Source: Serratia fonticola (GTDB taxonomy: Bacteria > Pseudomonadota > Gammaproteobacteria > Enterobacterales > Enterobacteriaceae). Taken from it: a stretch of DNA of 64,000 nucleotides. Below are positions 35,277 through 44,444 of this stretch, piece by piece. The notes beneath the pieces are model-generated. The model was not told the DNA's origin. It was given only the letters and a program-made list of their open reading frames with translations, and made no database searches. Position numbers and translations under genes: made by a program. The DNA lies in contig NZ_VFMK01000001.1 of assembly GCF_006715025.1 (NCBI RefSeq), forward strand, positions 2,046,001 through 2,110,000. The letters run 5' to 3'. The stretch's first letter is position 1. Each line of letters opens with the position of its first letter.

Positions 35277-36938
35277 ATGAGCAAAAACTACACGGTGGCA
35301 GATTATCTCCTCGATCGTTTAGCCCAGATGGGTATCCGGCATTTCTTTGGTGTACCGGGGGACTATAACTTACAGTTTCTCGATCATGTCATCGACCATC
35401 CGCAAATCACCTGGGTAGGGTGCGCAAATGAGCTGAATGCGGCTTATGCCGCCGATGGCTATGCGCGGTGCAAACCTGCTGCCGCACTGCTGACCACTTT
35501 CGGTGTGGGTGAATTGAGCGCGGTAAATGGTATCGCCGGGAGCTATGCCGAATATTTACCGGTGATCCATGTTGTCGGTGCTCCGGCCTTGCGTGCTCAG
35601 CGTGCGGGGGATTTACTGCACCATTCATTGGGCGATGGAGATTTTGGCCATTTCGCCCGGATGGCGAAAGAGGTCACCGTCGCTCAGGCCAGCCTCACAG
35701 CCAGCAATGCGGAAGCGGAAATCGATCGCTTGCTGACGACCGCACTGTTTGAACGTCGCCCGGTGTACCTGTTGTTGCCGAGTGACGTGGCCGAAGCCCC
35801 ACTGGCTTCACGCCCGGCGCCATTGATTCTGCGCCAGCCGAACCTTTCGCAAGTTTCACTACAGGCCTTTGTTGCTGCCGCGCGGGAGAAACTGCAGGCG
35901 GCGCAGCGGGTTTCTCTACTGGCGGATTTTCTTGCGGAACGTTTCGGTGCAGAAACCGTGCTGGAGCGATGGCTCAGTGAGGTGGATATTCCCCATTCAA
36001 CGCTGCTGATGGGTAAAGGTGTGCTAGATGAAAGCCACGCCAGCTTTACCGGCACTTATGCCGGAGCCGCCAGCGATCCGCAGGTAAAACAATTGATAGA
36101 AGGGGCTGACGTGGTGATTAACGTCGGTGTGCGCTTTACCGATACCATTACCGCCGGGTTTAGCCATCATTTACCTGCCGAGAAATGCATCGATATTCAG
36201 CCGTTTGAGGCCCGGGTGGGGCAACAGGTATTCAGCCAAATCCCTATGTGTGACGCGGTCAAAGCGCTGCACCAGTTGACGCTGTCGTTAGCCCGATTGT
36301 GGTCATTGCCGTCAATCCAGCGGCCATCGCTGCCGGATCCGAGTGGCAGTGGTCTGGATCAGCATGGCTTCTGGCAACAGATACAGCGCTTCCTGCAGCC
36401 GGAGGATATTGTGATTGCCGAACAGGGGACGTCGTGTTTCGGTGCGGCGGCGTTAACGCTGCCGAAGGGCTGTCGGTTTATCGTGCAGCCACTGTGGGGC
36501 TCGATAGGCTATACCCTGCCAGCCGCCTTTGGCGCACAGACCGCCGAGCCGGAACGACGGGTTGTGTTGCTGATTGGCGATGGCTCTGCCCAGCTTACTG
36601 CGCAGGAGTTGGGCAGCATGCTGCGCGATGGGCAAAAGCCGGTGATTTTCCTGTTGAATAATGCGGGTTACACCGTAGAACGCGCCATTCACGGGCCAGA
36701 GCAGCGCTATAACGATATTGCACAATGGAACTGGACGTTGTTACCGCAAGCGTTGGCGATTGACCATCAGGTGACATGTCTGCGCGTGAGTGAGCCCGAC
36801 CAATTGCGCCAGGCGCTTGGCGAGGGAGGCAACAGCGACCATCTGGTATTTATCGAGGTGATGTTACCAAAGATGGACATCCCGGAGCTGTTGGATACCG
36901 TGTCCCGAGCCATTCAGTCGCGTAATGCGGCCGCCTGA
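35277..36938 (+). CDS. ipdC: indolepyruvate/phenylpyruvate decarboxylase
   Basis: Thiamine-diphosphate enzyme turning indole-3-pyruvate into indole-3-acetaldehyde, the key step of indole-acetic acid synthesis from tryptophan; related enzymes also accept phenylpyruvate. The 553 residues contain the catalytic Glu region (CANELNAAYAADGYAR), the HH pair (DLLHHSLGDG) and the ThDP motif GDGSAQLTAQELG with LLNNAGYTVERAIHG. The start at 35277 follows AGGTGAT. Its 3' end overlaps the convergent LysR gene by 25 bases. Confidence 0.9.
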   Translation: MSKNYTVADYLLDRLAQMGIRHFFGVPGDYNLQFLDHVIDHPQITWVGCANELNAAYAADGYARCKPAAALLTTFGVGELSAVNGIAGSYAEYLPVIHVVGAPALRAQRAGDLLHHSLGDGDFGHFARMAKEVTVAQASLTASNAEAEIDRLLTTALFERRPVYLLLPSDVAEAPLASRPAPLILRQPNLSQVSLQAFVAAAREKLQAAQRVSLLADFLAERFGAETVLERWLSEVDIPHSTLLMGKGVLDESHASFTGTYAGAASDPQVKQLIEGADVVINVGVRFTDTITAGFSHHLPAEKCIDIQPFEARVGQQVFSQIPMCDAVKALHQLTLSLARLWSLPSIQRPSLPDPSGSGLDQHGFWQQIQRFLQPEDIVIAEQGTSCFGAAALTLPKGCRFIVQPLWGSIGYTLPAAFGAQTAEPERRVVLLIGDGSAQLTAQELGSMLRDGQKPVIFLLNNAGYTVERAIHGPEQRYNDIAQWNWTLLPQALAIDHQVTCLRVSEPDQLRQALGEGGNSDHLVFIEVMLPKMDIPELLDTVSRAIQSRNAAA

Positions 36939-37804
36939 TCGACGGCACTCTCCAACAGGCGATCCAACAACCAAAACCCCGCCGGCCCAGGCGGGGTGAG
37001 TTTAGACCACACGGCATCGACCGAAATCAGTTTAGGCCAACCACGTATTTTCAGCTCCGTCAGGCGTTGGTGCCCATATTGTTTAACCAACCAGTGTGGC
37101 AGTATGGCCCAGCCAGCACCTTGCTCCGTCATTTCCAACAACATCAGATAACTGGGGGCCGACCAGACGCGTCCCTGGGGCCTGGCCTGGTTGCTGGCGG
37201 TATAAGTGTTCAGATAAAGCTGGCGGTTGCTGGCAAGGTGCGACTGCGTCAGAGCCGGGATCTGTGTTAGTGGATGATCGTTGGCGACAAACAACCCCAT
37301 CTCGGTTTGCTCCGGCAATCTGGCAACGGCGATATCGGGCGGGTATTCAGGCTGTACTGCCAGCATGCCCAGGTGAGCACGGCCAGTCTGCAACAGGTCC
37401 AGCACATCCCCGTCCTCCGCGATCAGACATTCCAGCTCAATGTCCTGATAGCGACGCTCGAAGTGCTTCAACAGGTTGTCATGATGGCTGGGTTGATAGG
37501 TATCGGAGAATATGATGGTCAGCCGGGGTTCGATATTATCTCCCAGGCGGATACTCAGTTCATCCAGGCGCTCGCTGGCAGCCAGAATTTCCTGTACGTG
37601 GCCGAGCACTTTGCGGCCAGCGACGGTCAATACCGGCTGGCGTGACTGGCGATCAAACAGGACCAGCCCCAAATCTGCTTCCAGATTGGCAATGGCAGTG
37701 CTGACGGTGGACTGGCTTTTGCGCAGCTTACGTGCGGCGGCGGAAAATGATCCCAGTGCGGCAGCCTCAACAAAGGCGAGCAAAGCTTCTGGAGAATAAC
37801 GCAT
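36914..37804 (-). CDS. LysR-family regulator beside a PACE efflux gene
   Basis: A 296-residue LysR regulator with an N-terminal HTH (FVEAAALGSFSAAARKLRKSQS, then VSTAIANLE) and a substrate-binding domain. It is divergent from the PACE transporter gene 100 bases away, an arrangement seen for AceR-AceI, so that gene is its likely target. It could also act on convergent ipdC. The ligand is unknown. Confidence 0.87.
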   Translation of the reverse strand: MRYSPEALLAFVEAAALGSFSAAARKLRKSQSTVSTAIANLEADLGLVLFDRQSRQPVLTVAGRKVLGHVQEILAASERLDELSIRLGDNIEPRLTIIFSDTYQPSHHDNLLKHFERRYQDIELECLIAEDGDVLDLLQTGRAHLGMLAVQPEYPPDIAVARLPEQTEMGLFVANDHPLTQIPALTQSHLASNRQLYLNTYTASNQARPQGRVWSAPSYLMLLEMTEQGAGWAILPHWLVKQYGHQRLTELKIRGWPKLISVDAVWSKLTPPGPAGFWLLDRLLESAVDQAAALRD

Positions 37805-37904
37805 GATATATCTACTTTATCGATGGAACCTATTTTTAATTTACGCAAAAAATCGATGACAATCACCTGACTTTTTCAATAACAGGTTAGAAAGCAGGTG
37901 ATGT

Positions 37905-38357
37905 ATGCTGTTGCAAAACAAGTCTTTCGCTGAACGTATCGTGCACGCCGTCGGGTTTGAAGCTATCGCGCTGATGGTGTGTGCCCCGATTGGTGCATGG
38001 GTGCTTAACCGTCCTATGGCACAGGTCGGCGCATTGGCCGTCATGCTGTCGACGGTTGCCATGCTATGGAACATGGCTTACAACGCGATGTTTGATCGGC
38101 TGTGGCCGGTTACGCGGGTGGTGCGTAACCTGAAAGTGCGTATTTGCCATGCGGTGGGCTTTGAATCCGGGTTTATTTTGATTGGCTTGCCGTTGGCGGC
38201 CTGGATGCTGACTATTTCATTGTGGCAGGCCTTTATATTGGAAGTCGGTTTCTTCATGTTCTTCCTGCCGTATACCCTTTTCTACAACTGGGCGTATGAC
38301 ACGCTGCGCCAGCGCTGGTTTGAACCGCGCCAGACCGTGGACTCGCGGGTGAAATAA
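37905..38357 (+). CDS. PACE-family multidrug efflux transporter
   Basis: A 150-residue membrane protein with four predicted helices built as two related halves. Each half starts with the family motif RI-HAVGFE (RIVHAVGFEAIAL at 11-23 and RICHAVGFESGF), and the loops LWNMAYNAMFDR and FYNWAYDTLRQRW also repeat. Glu 19 corresponds to the conserved functional glutamate of AceI. Family members export chlorhexidine, acriflavine or polyamines; the substrate here is unknown. Confidence 0.9.
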   Translation: MLLQNKSFAERIVHAVGFEAIALMVCAPIGAWVLNRPMAQVGALAVMLSTVAMLWNMAYNAMFDRLWPVTRVVRNLKVRICHAVGFESGFILIGLPLAAWMLTISLWQAFILEVGFFMFFLPYTLFYNWAYDTLRQRWFEPRQTVDSRVK

Positions 38358-38425
38358 TTGCGTCGTCAGCCAGGCTATTCTCAGGTAATGTCTGGTTGAT
38401 AGGCCATCAATACCGAGGAAAAAAG

Positions 38426-39118
38426 ATGAAAGTGCTGGGTTTATTGGGTGGTATGAGCTGGGAATCAACCATACCCTATTACCGAATGATCAACGAACGG
38501 GTGAAAGACCGGCTTGGTGGTTTGCACTCGGCTAAAATCGTGCTCTATAGCGTAGATTTTCAGGAGGTTGAGCGGTTACAACATCAGGGCGATTGGGAAG
38601 GTGCTGGCCGCCTGTTGGCGACGGCGGCGGTGTCGTTGCGTGCCGCCGGTGCCGAGGCGATTGTTATCTGTACCAATACGATGCATAAAGTTGCAGACGT
38701 GGTGGAACAAGCCTGCGGTTTACCGTTGATCCACATTGCCGATGCCACCGCGATGCAGGTGCGTCAGCAGGCTATCCGTCGTGTCGGGTTGCTGGGAACG
38801 CGCTTTACCATGGAGCAGGATTTTTACCGTGGGCGTTTGCAGGATAAATTTGATATCGACGTGGTGACGCCGGTCGCGGCCGATCGCGATATTGTGCACC
38901 GCATCATTTATGAAGAACTGTGCCTGGGTAAGATCCGTGATACGTCACGCGACGAGTATCGGCGGATTATCAGCAATCTGGAACAGCAGGGCGCGCAGGG
39001 GATCATTTTTGGCTGCACCGAGATTGGCCTATTGGTCAGCGCACAGGATGCTTCGGTGCCGGTGTTCGACACCACCGTGATTCATGCACGCGCGGCGGCT
39101 GAATACGCGCTGGCCTAA
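38426..39118 (+). CDS. ygeA: amino acid racemase, YgeA-like
   Basis: A 230-residue Asp/Glu racemase-family protein. The N-terminus (LGLLGGMSWESTIPYYR), the two catalytic cysteines (IVICTNTMHKVAD and IIFGCTEIGLL) and the HIADAT stretch match E. coli YgeA, a broad-specificity PLP-independent racemase. GAGGAA precedes the start at 38426. Its stop overlaps the end of convergent yfeO by four bases. Confidence 0.88.
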   Translation: MKVLGLLGGMSWESTIPYYRMINERVKDRLGGLHSAKIVLYSVDFQEVERLQHQGDWEGAGRLLATAAVSLRAAGAEAIVICTNTMHKVADVVEQACGLPLIHIADATAMQVRQQAIRRVGLLGTRFTMEQDFYRGRLQDKFDIDVVTPVAADRDIVHRIIYEELCLGKIRDTSRDEYRRIISNLEQQGAQGIIFGCTEIGLLVSAQDASVPVFDTTVIHARAAAEYALA

Positions 39119-40362
39119 TCTTTGCGCCGAGGCTGGCGTTCTATCACCAGCATTAACGGTTTGCCCGCCAACACCAACCAGGCGGGCAATATCACGATAC
39201 ACAGCACCGGCAACAAATGCAGGTCTGGCACCACGGCAGCAGCCAGAAACAGGCTCAGCCAGCCGTCGCGAGTTACCACCAACACCAATCCCATCACGGC
39301 ACAGGAGACCGTGATCGCCGCCGGAACGGCGGGCACATGGTGATGCAACATCAATCCTAACGCGACGCCGATAAATACCGCCGGGAAGATGCGCCCGCCG
39401 CGAAATCCACAGGCTGCCGCCACCACCAGAGCTGCCAGTTTGGTCAGGGTAATCACCAGCAAGTGGCGGGTAGTCAAGCTGTCGCCAGCGACTAACTGTT
39501 TCATCTCGTCCAGCCCTTTGAACAAGGTAATATCACCGCCAATCACCCCAAGGATCCCCAGCAGGAAACCGCCTAATCCCAGCATGAGCACCGGATTTTT
39601 CAGCGAATGAAACAGTCGGTGAACATGGGGGAAACACCAGATCGCCAGCATTCCCAGCGTAATGGCGATCAGCGCCACCACGGAACCGCTGAAGATGTCG
39701 CGTAGCCGGGTAACATCATAAGCATCCAGCGCCAAGGCAAAATCCGGAGTGAAAAATATCTGGGTGGTGATGGCACCTGCCGCGGCGGCCATCAACGGGG
39801 CGAACAGTCGATCCCATAGCGGGACTTCATTATTCCCTGCCAACGTTTGTGAGAAAATCAACGCAGCGGCAACCGGGGTGCCAAACATCGCACCGATGGT
39901 GCCTGCGGCAGCCAGGATGATCCAATCCATCTTCGGTACTTTAGGCAGTAGTTGGGCACCCAGACTGACCACCAAAGCAATATTGATGGCGACAATCGGG
40001 TTTTCCGGCCCCAGGCTTATGCCGCCAGCCAAACCCACCATCAACGCCAATGCCAACCCTGGTACGGCGGTTAACGGTAACGGCATACCGATCAGTGACT
40101 CAGTTGCCGGATCGGGGCCAGCATGGCCAGGCACATAGCGAATGATCATCCCCACGGCAATACCGGTCAGCGTAAGTATGCCGATGGTCCACCAGGGGGA
40201 ATGATTATCGATATTAAGCAGATCGGGAAGGTGGCCCCACAGGATGTCCTGCAGCACCTTGGCACTTTCCATCAGCAGAATAAGTATCAGGCTGGAAGCC
40301 GAACCGATAACGATAGCGGGCAGAGCGAAAGCCAGCATAGTCTTGGCGCGCGGGTGCAGCAT
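39115..40362 (-). CDS. yfeO: ClC-type ion channel/antiporter family protein YfeO
   Basis: A 415-residue membrane protein of the voltage-gated chloride channel family, similar along its length to E. coli YfeO: GHAGPDPA, GGISLGPENPIVAIN, GTIGAMFGTPVAAALIFSQTL, GFRGGRIFPAVF. The GRIFP motif takes the place of the ion-filter loop of ClC proteins. Substrate unknown. It is divergent from glk as in E. coli. Confidence 0.92.
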   Translation of the reverse strand: MLHPRAKTMLAFALPAIVIGSASSLILILLMESAKVLQDILWGHLPDLLNIDNHSPWWTIGILTLTGIAVGMIIRYVPGHAGPDPATESLIGMPLPLTAVPGLALALMVGLAGGISLGPENPIVAINIALVVSLGAQLLPKVPKMDWIILAAAGTIGAMFGTPVAAALIFSQTLAGNNEVPLWDRLFAPLMAAAAGAITTQIFFTPDFALALDAYDVTRLRDIFSGSVVALIAITLGMLAIWCFPHVHRLFHSLKNPVLMLGLGGFLLGILGVIGGDITLFKGLDEMKQLVAGDSLTTRHLLVITLTKLAALVVAAACGFRGGRIFPAVFIGVALGLMLHHHVPAVPAAITVSCAVMGLVLVVTRDGWLSLFLAAAVVPDLHLLPVLCIVILPAWLVLAGKPLMLVIERQPRRKD

Positions 40363-40696
40363 GCGTGATCCCTTGTCGTTGCGTCCCTGCCGGGCAGGGG
40401 AAGCAGGTAGTAGGTTAGACTGCCGGACCAGCTAACGCACGGCACCTGATAAAATGGCTTGGCTATTATATAGCGCCGTAAGGCTGATTTCGCCAACGAG
40501 AGCGGCGCCTTCCTCACGTTTTTTGCACCAATCTGTAACAACCAGCATAAATGGGTGTAAAGCGGGTGGAATGACGTGTTTTCTGTGATCGAGATCGCTA
40601 TTGGACAGTGGGCTACAGAATGGCGATTGTTGTTTTAGCAGCGTGATTTTACAGTGTATGCAGTTTCGCATTATTCATTTTATGGAGAAAACACCG

Positions 40697-41659
40697 ATGA
40701 CCTATGCCCTCGTAGGTGATGTTGGCGGCACCAATGCTCGTCTGGCGCTGTGCACTGTCGAGACAGGAGAGATCAGCCAGGCCAAAACGTATTCCGGCCT
40801 GGAGTTTGATAGCCTGGAGGCGGTGATCCGCCAATACCTGGCCGAACAGCAGTTGGAGGTGCAGGATGCCTGTATCGCTATCGCCTGTCCGGTAACAGAA
40901 GATTGGGTTGCCATGACCAATCACACCTGGGCTTTCTCCATCAAGGCGATGAAAGAGAGCCTGGGGCTGAAGCATCTGGAGGTGATCAACGATTTCACCG
41001 CGGTGTCGATGGCGATCCCGATGCTGTCAGAGGCAGATGTATTGCAGTTTGGTGGCGATAAAGCGCAGAAGGATAAACCGATAGCCGTTTACGGTGCGGG
41101 TACTGGCTTGGGCGTCGCCCATCTGGTGCATGTGAACCGTCGCTGGGTGAGCCTGCCGGGGGAAGGTGGGCACGTGGATTTCGCGCCAAACAGTGAAGAA
41201 GAGGACATTATTCTTGAGGTGTTGCGTGCCGAAGTTGGGCACGTTTCTGCCGAACGCGTACTGTCTGGCCCTGGGCTGGTAAATCTGTATCGTGCCATCG
41301 TCAAGGCGGATAGCCGCTTGCCAGAAAAACTGGAGCCGAAAGATATCACCGAGCGAGCTCTGGCAGACAGCTGCATCGATTGTCGTCGCGCATTGTCGTT
41401 GTTCTGCGTCATCATGGGGCGTTTTGGCGGCAACCTGGCGTTGAATCTGGGGACATTTGGCGGTGTGTATATTGCCGGTGGCATCGTGCCGCGCTTTATG
41501 GAGTTCTTCAAGGCCTCCGGGTTCCGTGCGGCGTTTGAGGATAAAGGCCGCTTTAAAGATTACGTTCGTGAAATCCCGGTGTTTATGATCACGCATTCTC
41601 AACCGGGGTTGCTGGGCGCCGGAGCCCACCTGCGGCAGATGCTGGGTATGCATCTGTAG
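40697..41659 (+). CDS. glk: glucokinase
   Basis: Phosphorylates free glucose with ATP in the cytoplasm. The 320-residue protein has the phosphate-binding GDVGGTNARLAL (6-17), the active-site INDFTAVSMAIP, the GAGTGLGVAHLV and PGEGGHVDFAP stretches, and is close to E. coli Glk throughout. The start at 40697 follows GGAGAA; an in-frame ATG at 40682 overlaps that ribosome site. Confidence 0.96.
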   Translation: MTYALVGDVGGTNARLALCTVETGEISQAKTYSGLEFDSLEAVIRQYLAEQQLEVQDACIAIACPVTEDWVAMTNHTWAFSIKAMKESLGLKHLEVINDFTAVSMAIPMLSEADVLQFGGDKAQKDKPIAVYGAGTGLGVAHLVHVNRRWVSLPGEGGHVDFAPNSEEEDIILEVLRAEVGHVSAERVLSGPGLVNLYRAIVKADSRLPEKLEPKDITERALADSCIDCRRALSLFCVIMGRFGGNLALNLGTFGGVYIAGGIVPRFMEFFKASGFRAAFEDKGRFKDYVREIPVFMITHSQPGLLGAGAHLRQMLGMHL

Positions 41660-41684
41660 AATTTCGCCATTGTGAAGTGAATGA

Positions 41685-41719
41685 AAAGGGGCGCAGCCAA
41701 TTTAGCTGCGCCCCTTTTA
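41685..41719. terminator. bidirectional terminator between glk and the yhjX-like gene
   Basis: Perfect 14-base stem AAAAGGGGCGCAGC / GCTGCGCCCCTTTT with a 7-base loop, A-run and T-run on either side, serving two convergent genes. Confidence 0.93.
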
Positions 41720-41731
41720 TCTGCCCTGCCG

Positions 41732-42958
41732 TTAACCGTTGGCCTTTGCCAACATCGGTTGAGCTTGGGGTTGTTCTTCTAACTCAACCGCTTTCGGTGC
41801 CTTGATAAACAGGGTAATCAGCAGCGAAATCACCGACAAGATCCCCATCACCATAAAGGTCGCGTGGAAGCCACCGAAATGGTTGGCAATAAACGATCCG
41901 GCCAGCGCGCCTAAACCAAAACCTTGATAAATGATGCCATAGTTTTTGCTGTGATTTTTCAGGCCAAAGAAGTCACCGACAATTGCTGGGAAGACGGTAA
42001 TATTGCCGCCGAAGCAGAAGGCTACCGCGCCAACGCAGATAAAGAACAACGTATGGCTCAGCGTCATGAAGCTCAGCGCGACAATCGCCAGAATAGTCAC
42101 CAGCATAGTGAAACTGATGACGCGCATGCGGCCCACCTTATCCGAAAGGGTGCCCAGAATGATGCGGCCAGCGGTGTTGAAGATGGCTACTGCGGATACG
42201 GTATTGGCCGCCGTGGCCAGGTCCATCCCTGCCAGTTGCACCCCCATGTCTTTGACGATACCAATCAGATACAGGCCGCTCATGCAGGCGGCGAAGAAAA
42301 TCACGAACAGCAGATAAGATTCTTTGCTGGCCAGCATCTGGCGGACGGTGAAGTCGTTACTCTGCGAGCCATGATGGGGTTGTGGGGTAATCTGTCGTGG
42401 TTCTTTCAGTAACAGAGAGCCCAGCACAATCAATGCCATCACGATCGCTCCCCAGTAGAAGAAGGCACCAGAGACCCCGGCATTAACGATCAGCGCAGCA
42501 TTTACGTATTTGAATAACAGGCTGCCACTGCCGAAAGCCCCGACGGAGATGCCGGAAATCAGCCCCTTATTATCCGGGAACCATTTGATCAGGTTGGAGA
42601 GGGTAGAGATATAGGCAATACCGACCGCAAAGCCGACGACCACGCCCGCCAACAGATAAATCATATCCAGCGATTTGACGTGAGCGCTGGCAATCAGCCC
42701 CAGGCCGACCAGCACGCCAGAAAACAGCGTCAGGTTACGAATACCAAACCGCTCTTGCAGTTTGCCGGCGAATAAGGTGGCGAACGCCAGGAAAAAGCTG
42801 GTGATGGAGAAGGTGGTTGCCACATCGCCAAGGCCCCAGTGGAACTTGTCTACCAGGGGCTGGTTAAACAGGCTCCAGGTATAGATAGTGCCGAGGCCCA
42901 TCTGGCAGATGATGGTGCCGAGAACGATTAAGCTGCGATTCGCCGGTTTGCGGTTCAT
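41732..42958 (-). CDS. yhjX: YhjX-like major facilitator (OFA family) transporter
   Basis: A 408-residue, twelve-helix transporter of the oxalate/formate antiporter family. It resembles E. coli YhjX: N-terminal TIICQMGLGTIYTWSLFN, GKLQERFGIRNLTL, SNLIKWFPDNKGLISG, and CMSGLYLIGIVKD. In E. coli yhjX responds to pyruvate through YpdA/YpdB but lies far from them; here it is beside ypdB. The start at 42958 follows AAGGAG. A candidate YpdB operator lies 116-146 bases upstream. Orthology versus a close paralogue cannot be settled without a tree. Confidence 0.85.
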   Translation of the reverse strand: MNRKPANRSLIVLGTIICQMGLGTIYTWSLFNQPLVDKFHWGLGDVATTFSITSFFLAFATLFAGKLQERFGIRNLTLFSGVLVGLGLIASAHVKSLDMIYLLAGVVVGFAVGIAYISTLSNLIKWFPDNKGLISGISVGAFGSGSLLFKYVNAALIVNAGVSGAFFYWGAIVMALIVLGSLLLKEPRQITPQPHHGSQSNDFTVRQMLASKESYLLFVIFFAACMSGLYLIGIVKDMGVQLAGMDLATAANTVSAVAIFNTAGRIILGTLSDKVGRMRVISFTMLVTILAIVALSFMTLSHTLFFICVGAVAFCFGGNITVFPAIVGDFFGLKNHSKNYGIIYQGFGLGALAGSFIANHFGGFHATFMVMGILSVISLLITLFIKAPKAVELEEQPQAQPMLAKANG

Positions 42959-43073
42959 GGCCGGTCTCCTTACTGTAAATGCGTTGCCCATTGGCAAAAA
43001 TTGGCAGGGCGCCAAGGTCCTGCGGTATAGCGCTATTATAAAGTGGGGGCCTGTGGCCAGCGGCGGATCGGGA

Positions 43074-43104
43074 ATGAGCTGCCGCCATTGGGGAATGAAA
43101 TGCA
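43074..43104 (-). promoter_or_regulatory. predicted YpdB binding site
   Basis: Read on the minus strand: TGCATTTCAT, 11 bases, GGCAGCTCAT. The published E. coli YpdB motif at yhjX is a direct repeat GGCATTTCAT-N11-GGCATTTCAT, so the halves match at 9 and 8 of 10 positions with exactly the right spacing, upstream of the yhjX-like gene. Confidence 0.7.
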
Positions 43105-43344
43105 GCTCAGGCTGCGTGAGTTGCCAAATTAGCGCCGAAAAGCGGAGTGAAAGTGGTCAAGTGGATGTGATCTACATCAAAGATATCAACGATTTGTTGT
43201 GAATTTCTCGCCGACAAATGTGTGGAAATTGTGAAGGATATGTCTGAAAGATGTAATTGGGCTTTCGTCCTATAGAGCGCAGGCGGGCGTAGAACTACTG
43301 TTATCCATGAACAGACGGGTTCTGCCCTGTAGGAGTTTTAAGCC

Positions 43345-43674
43345 ATGAAAAAAGTATTGTTGCTGCTGGCTGCACTGCTGCCATTTTCACTGCCGTTGGT
43401 GAGTCATGCAGATGTCTCCATCGGTGTGAATGTACCGGGTCTGTCACTGCATATCGGCGATCGCGACGATCGTGGTCATTATTGGGATGGTTACCGCTGG
43501 CGTGAACCACGCTGGTGGCACGAGCACTACCGTCCTCGCGAATATTATGGCCCACCGCCACGCGTCATTTATTACGGCCCTCCGCCGCGTGAGTGGCGCG
43601 GGCACCCGCATTATGATCGTATGCCGCCGCCTCCGGGTTACTATCGTAATGGGCCGCCGGGCCCACGCTGGTAG
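43345..43674 (+). CDS. secreted DUF2502 protein, second copy
   Basis: A 109-residue exported protein: signal peptide (MKKVLLLLAALLPFSLPLV, cleaved near SHA-DVS), DUF2502 core (VPGLSLHIGDRDDRGHYWDGYRWREPRWWHE) and a Pro/Tyr/Gly-rich tail (PPPRVIYYGPPPREW, PPPPGYYRNGPPG). It is a paralogue of the His-rich protein at 33380 but with a different tail. GGAG precedes the start. It sits between yhjX and ypdB and converges on ypdB. Function unknown. Confidence 0.85.
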   Translation: MKKVLLLLAALLPFSLPLVSHADVSIGVNVPGLSLHIGDRDDRGHYWDGYRWREPRWWHEHYRPREYYGPPPRVIYYGPPPREWRGHPHYDRMPPPPGYYRNGPPGPRW

Positions 43675-43709
43675 TTAGGCTGTACCGCGTAATTACCCGT
43701 GAGCGCCAC

Positions 43710-44444
43710 CTAGAGGCGCATCAATTGGCGAAACGCTTTGACCTTGCTGCGGCTGACCGGGACTTCAAAATCCAGATCGCTCAGCCGCAGAATATAGGTA
43801 TTGTTGAACCAAGGGACGATCTCACGGATCTTGGACAAATTCACGCAATAGGAACGGTGGCAGCGGAAGAAAAACGCTTCCGGCAGCCGTTTGTAAAACT
43901 CGGTAATGTTCATCGGCATCACAAACTCTTCACGTCGGGTATAAACCCGAGTGACCTTCTCATCGGCGGCGGCATAGTAAATGTCGTTAATGTCCGTGAC
44001 AATAATACGTTCATCTTTGATCAGATTAATGCTGTGGCTACTGTGCTTTGCCGGTGCGGTGGGCTCCTGCTGGTTGGCTAGCCGTTTATGCAGTGCCTCA
44101 AGCTTCTGCAGCATCGTGATGATGCGTGCCTCATGATACGGCTTGAGAATGTAGTCGAACGCCTCGATCTCAAACGCTTCCACCGCGTGCTCTTTGTAGG
44201 CGGTAATAAAGATAATCGACGGGCGGTGGGCAAATTTGCTGATGTTCTGTGCCAGCAACACGCCATCTAACGAAGGGATGTTAATGTCGAGAAAAATGGC
44301 ATCTACCTGATGATGTTGCAGGTATTTCAGGACATCCAGCCCATCGTCAAAGGTCGCTTCAATGCTGATGCTGCTGTGCTTATTGATCAGATAAGCCAGC
44401 TCTTGCTGGGCGAGAAATTCATCTTCAACAATGATGGCTTTCAT
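43710..44444 (-). CDS. ypdB: LytTR response regulator YpdB
   Basis: Response regulator of 244 residues: receiver domain (IIVEDEFLAQQE, phospho-acceptor in DAIFLDINIPSLDG at about Asp 53, TAYKEHAVEAFE) and a C-terminal LytTR DNA-binding domain (RCHRSYCVNLSKIREIVPW, VPVSRSKVKAFRQLM). It is very close to E. coli YpdB, which activates yhjX in response to pyruvate. Start overlaps the ypdA stop by four bases. Confidence 0.95.
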   Translation of the reverse strand: MKAIIVEDEFLAQQELAYLINKHSSISIEATFDDGLDVLKYLQHHQVDAIFLDINIPSLDGVLLAQNISKFAHRPSIIFITAYKEHAVEAFEIEAFDYILKPYHEARIITMLQKLEALHKRLANQQEPTAPAKHSSHSINLIKDERIIVTDINDIYYAAADEKVTRVYTRREEFVMPMNITEFYKRLPEAFFFRCHRSYCVNLSKIREIVPWFNNTYILRLSDLDFEVPVSRSKVKAFRQLMRL

